Shown: positions 11,611 to 13,151 of the stretch, piece by piece | How positions within the stretch are numbered: the stretch's first letter is position 1 | Layout of the letters: each line of letters begins with the position of its first letter | From: Kiloniellales bacterium | Lineage (GTDB): Bacteria > Pseudomonadota > Alphaproteobacteria > Kiloniellales > JAKSDN01 | Direction of reading: 5' to 3' | DNA length: 13,151 bases | NCBI GenBank assembly: GCA_022360075.1 | Contig: JAKSDN010000088.1 | Coordinates: 1 to 13,151, forward strand | Made by a program: the position numbers and the translations under genes | Notes under the pieces: generated by a model | The model's database searches: none | Told to the model about the DNA's origin: nothing | What the model saw: only the letters and a program-made list of their open reading frames with translations

Positions 11611-13151
11611 ATGAAGCAGCGACGGCTGAATTCTGGGCATAGCCGGGTCACCAGAGCCTTTGCCGGCGCTCTTCTGTTTCCCGTTCTGCTGAGCGGCTGC
11701 CTCTGGTCGACGCCGAAGTATCCGCCGGAGCCCCTGGAGGCCAGCGCGCCGCTGCAAGCCGCGAGCGTGGCCGAGAGCGCCCCGGCGCGGCTCCAGGAAG
11801 CCGCCGTCTCCGTCGAGGCACCGGCCGCCGAACGGCCACGCGCCACGAGGGCGGTGCAAATTCCCGCCCCCGACGAGAGCGCGTCCGCCCCGCCCCGGCT
11901 CTACGAGGGCAGCGGCAAGTTCCTCAACCAGCGCGGCAGTGGCCTGAGGCCGGTCTGGACCAGCGCCGAAGGCGAGGTCACGCTCGGCTTCGTCGACACC
12001 GAAGTGCGCGAGGCCGTGCGCGCCGTGCTCAGTGACATCCTGCAGGAGAACTACGTCGTCGATCCCAACGTGCAAGGCACGATCACCCTGCGCACCGCCC
12101 GGCCCGTGCCCATCTCGGCCCTGGTGCCGACGTTGCAGGCGGCGCTGCGCATGATCGGCGCGACGATGATTCGCGAGGGCGACCTCTACAAGGTGGTCCC
12201 GGTCGAGCAAGCGCCGCGCGGGGCCGCGCCGCTCGCCGAGCGCCTGCGCTTCCCGCAGGGCCCCGGCTACGGCGTGCAGGTGATACCCCTGCAACACATC
12301 GCCGCCGCCGAGATGGCGAAGATCCTGGAGCCGGTCGTGCCGGCCGGCTCGATCCTGCGCATCGACGAGGCGCGCAATCTGCTGCTGCTGGGCGGCACGG
12401 CGGACGAGCAGGAGAACGCGCTCGAGTTCGTCGAGCTGTTCGACGTCGACTGGCTGTCCGGCATGTCCTTCGCCCTCGTGCCCCTGGAGTTCGCCGATCC
12501 GAACCAGATCGTGCGCGAGCTCGAGGTCGTGTTCGGCGATCAAGCCGAGGGGCCGTTGGCGGGCGTGGTCCGCTTCGTGCCGATCGCGCGCCTGAACTCG
12601 CTGCTGGTGATCTCCAACCGGCCGCAGTACCTGGCGAGCGCGGAATCCTGGATCGAGCGCCTCGATCTCGGCAGCGAGTCCGCCACGCCCCGGCTTTTCG
12701 TCTACTATGTCCAGCACCGCCAGGTCGCCGAGCTGTCCCAGGTGCTGAACGAGATTTTCGCGCCGAGCACCTCGGCCTTGCCAGGCTTGGGCTCCGAGCC
12801 GGCTCCGCTCGCGCCGCCGCGCCTGCCGGAGGACGACGAGGACGAGGACGAGCGGCCGCGTCCGGCACCGGCCGCGCTCACCCTCGGCGACGGCTTCGCC
12901 TACGCGCGGGAGTCCGAGATCCGCATCATTCCCGACGAGATCTACAACGCCCTCGTGATCCTGGCGACGCCCAAGGACTACAAGCTGGTCCAGGCCGCGC
13001 TCGAGAAGCTCGACATCGTGCCGTTACAGGTTCTGATCGAGGCGACCATCGCCGAGGTCGTGCTGAACGACGAGCTGCGCTACGGCCTGCAGTGGTTCTT
13101 CGATACCGGCGACAGCGAGTTCTCGTTCAGCTCAGCGGCGGCCGGCGGCGC
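11611..13151 (+). CDS. gspD: T2SS outer-membrane secretin GspD, 3'-truncated by the window edge
   Basis: The first 513 residues of a secretin, which forms the outer-membrane channel of the T2SS. The N-terminus has a basic start, a hydrophobic helix and FPVLLSGC, a lipobox with Cys30 as the probable lipidated residue and Leu, not Asp, at +2, which favours outer-membrane sorting. A Pro/Ala/Glu-rich linker (31-115) follows. Then come N0 (about 122-200, VTLGFVDTEVREAVRAVL to DLYKVVPVE), N1 (about 220-285), N2 (about 286-355, ending SWIERLD) and N3 (about 362-470). N3 carries a low-complexity acidic insert (EDDEDEDE, 407-414). The secretin core begins at about 472 (PLQVLIEATIAEVVLNDELR, then YGLQWFF) and is cut off by the window. 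It has its own promoter-like region upstream. Confidence 0.95.
   Translation, partial: MKQRRLNSGHSRVTRAFAGALLFPVLLSGCLWSTPKYPPEPLEASAPLQAASVAESAPARLQEAAVSVEAPAAERPRATRAVQIPAPDESASAPPRLYEGSGKFLNQRGSGLRPVWTSAEGEVTLGFVDTEVREAVRAVLSDILQENYVVDPNVQGTITLRTARPVPISALVPTLQAALRMIGATMIREGDLYKVVPVEQAPRGAAPLAERLRFPQGPGYGVQVIPLQHIAAAEMAKILEPVVPAGSILRIDEARNLLLLGGTADEQENALEFVELFDVDWLSGMSFALVPLEFADPNQIVRELEVVFGDQAEGPLAGVVRFVPIARLNSLLVISNRPQYLASAESWIERLDLGSESATPRLFVYYVQHRQVAELSQVLNEIFAPSTSALPGLGSEPAPLAPPRLPEDDEDEDERPRPAPAALTLGDGFAYARESEIRIIPDEIYNALVILATPKDYKLVQAALEKLDIVPLQVLIEATIAEVVLNDELRYGLQWFFDTGDSEFSFSSAAAGG

Noticed and set aside
11446..12717. A 423-codon minus-strand frame opposite gspD
   Set aside because: It has no recognisable domain; the opposite strand encodes well-ordered GspD N-domains.
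1..13151. Search for CRISPR arrays, tRNA or rRNA genes, insertion sequences, prophage or toxin-antitoxin genes
   Set aside because: Nothing seen: no regularly spaced repeats, no tRNA-like cloverleaf with CCA end, no transposase or integrase motifs. The space is almost fully taken up by pilus and secretion genes.

Overview
The window is GC-rich (roughly two thirds G+C by eye) and densely coding. Most genes overlap or nearly abut, and about half of the best-supported starts are GTG or TTG. Gene content and codon use suggest an alphaproteobacterium, perhaps of the Rhodospirillales type. That is an inference from GC content, the short-type GspM and GspC/N proteins, and the Tad-type TadE/TadG genes; no rRNA or other phylogenetic marker is present.

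Positions 1-2038 are the end of a Tad/Flp-pilus-type locus on the plus strand: the 3' part of a small membrane-protein gene cut by the left edge, a TadE-like pseudopilin overlapping it by ATGA, and a TadG-like protein. The TadG-like C-terminal part carries eight copies of an F/I-x-S-I-D-S-like motif. After a 102-base gap comes a prepilin peptidase/N-methyltransferase of GspO/PilD type (2141-2896). A convergent minus-strand gene (2908-3924) encodes an Ldh-family NAD(P)H-dependent 2-oxoacid/imine oxidoreductase, metabolically unrelated to its neighbours.

From about 4092 to the right edge runs a type II secretion system (T2SS) cluster on the plus strand: gspE (ATPase), gspF (inner-membrane platform), gspG (major pseudopilin), gspH, gspI and gspJ (minor pseudopilins), gspL and gspM (assembly platform), a short GspC/GspN-like clamp protein, and the 5' part of gspD (secretin), which runs off the right edge. 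The genes from gspG to the GspC/N gene form one tightly packed block with three 4-base start/stop overlaps. gspD is set apart by about 224 bases of unusually AT-rich DNA holding a good sigma70-like promoter. The minor pseudopilin gene gspK, normally between gspJ and gspL, is absent from that position.

Together the peptidase would cleave and methylate GspG-J, GspE would drive GspF/L/M to assemble the pseudopilus, and the GspC-like protein would link the platform to the GspD secretin, which has a lipobox of its own. No wholly new system is seen. The observations most worth a second look are the SIDS repeats in the TadG-like protein, the missing gspK, the lipoprotein-type GspD with its separate promoter, and the peptidase placed between a Tad locus and a T2SS. 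No tRNA, rRNA, CRISPR array, insertion sequence or attachment site was found.
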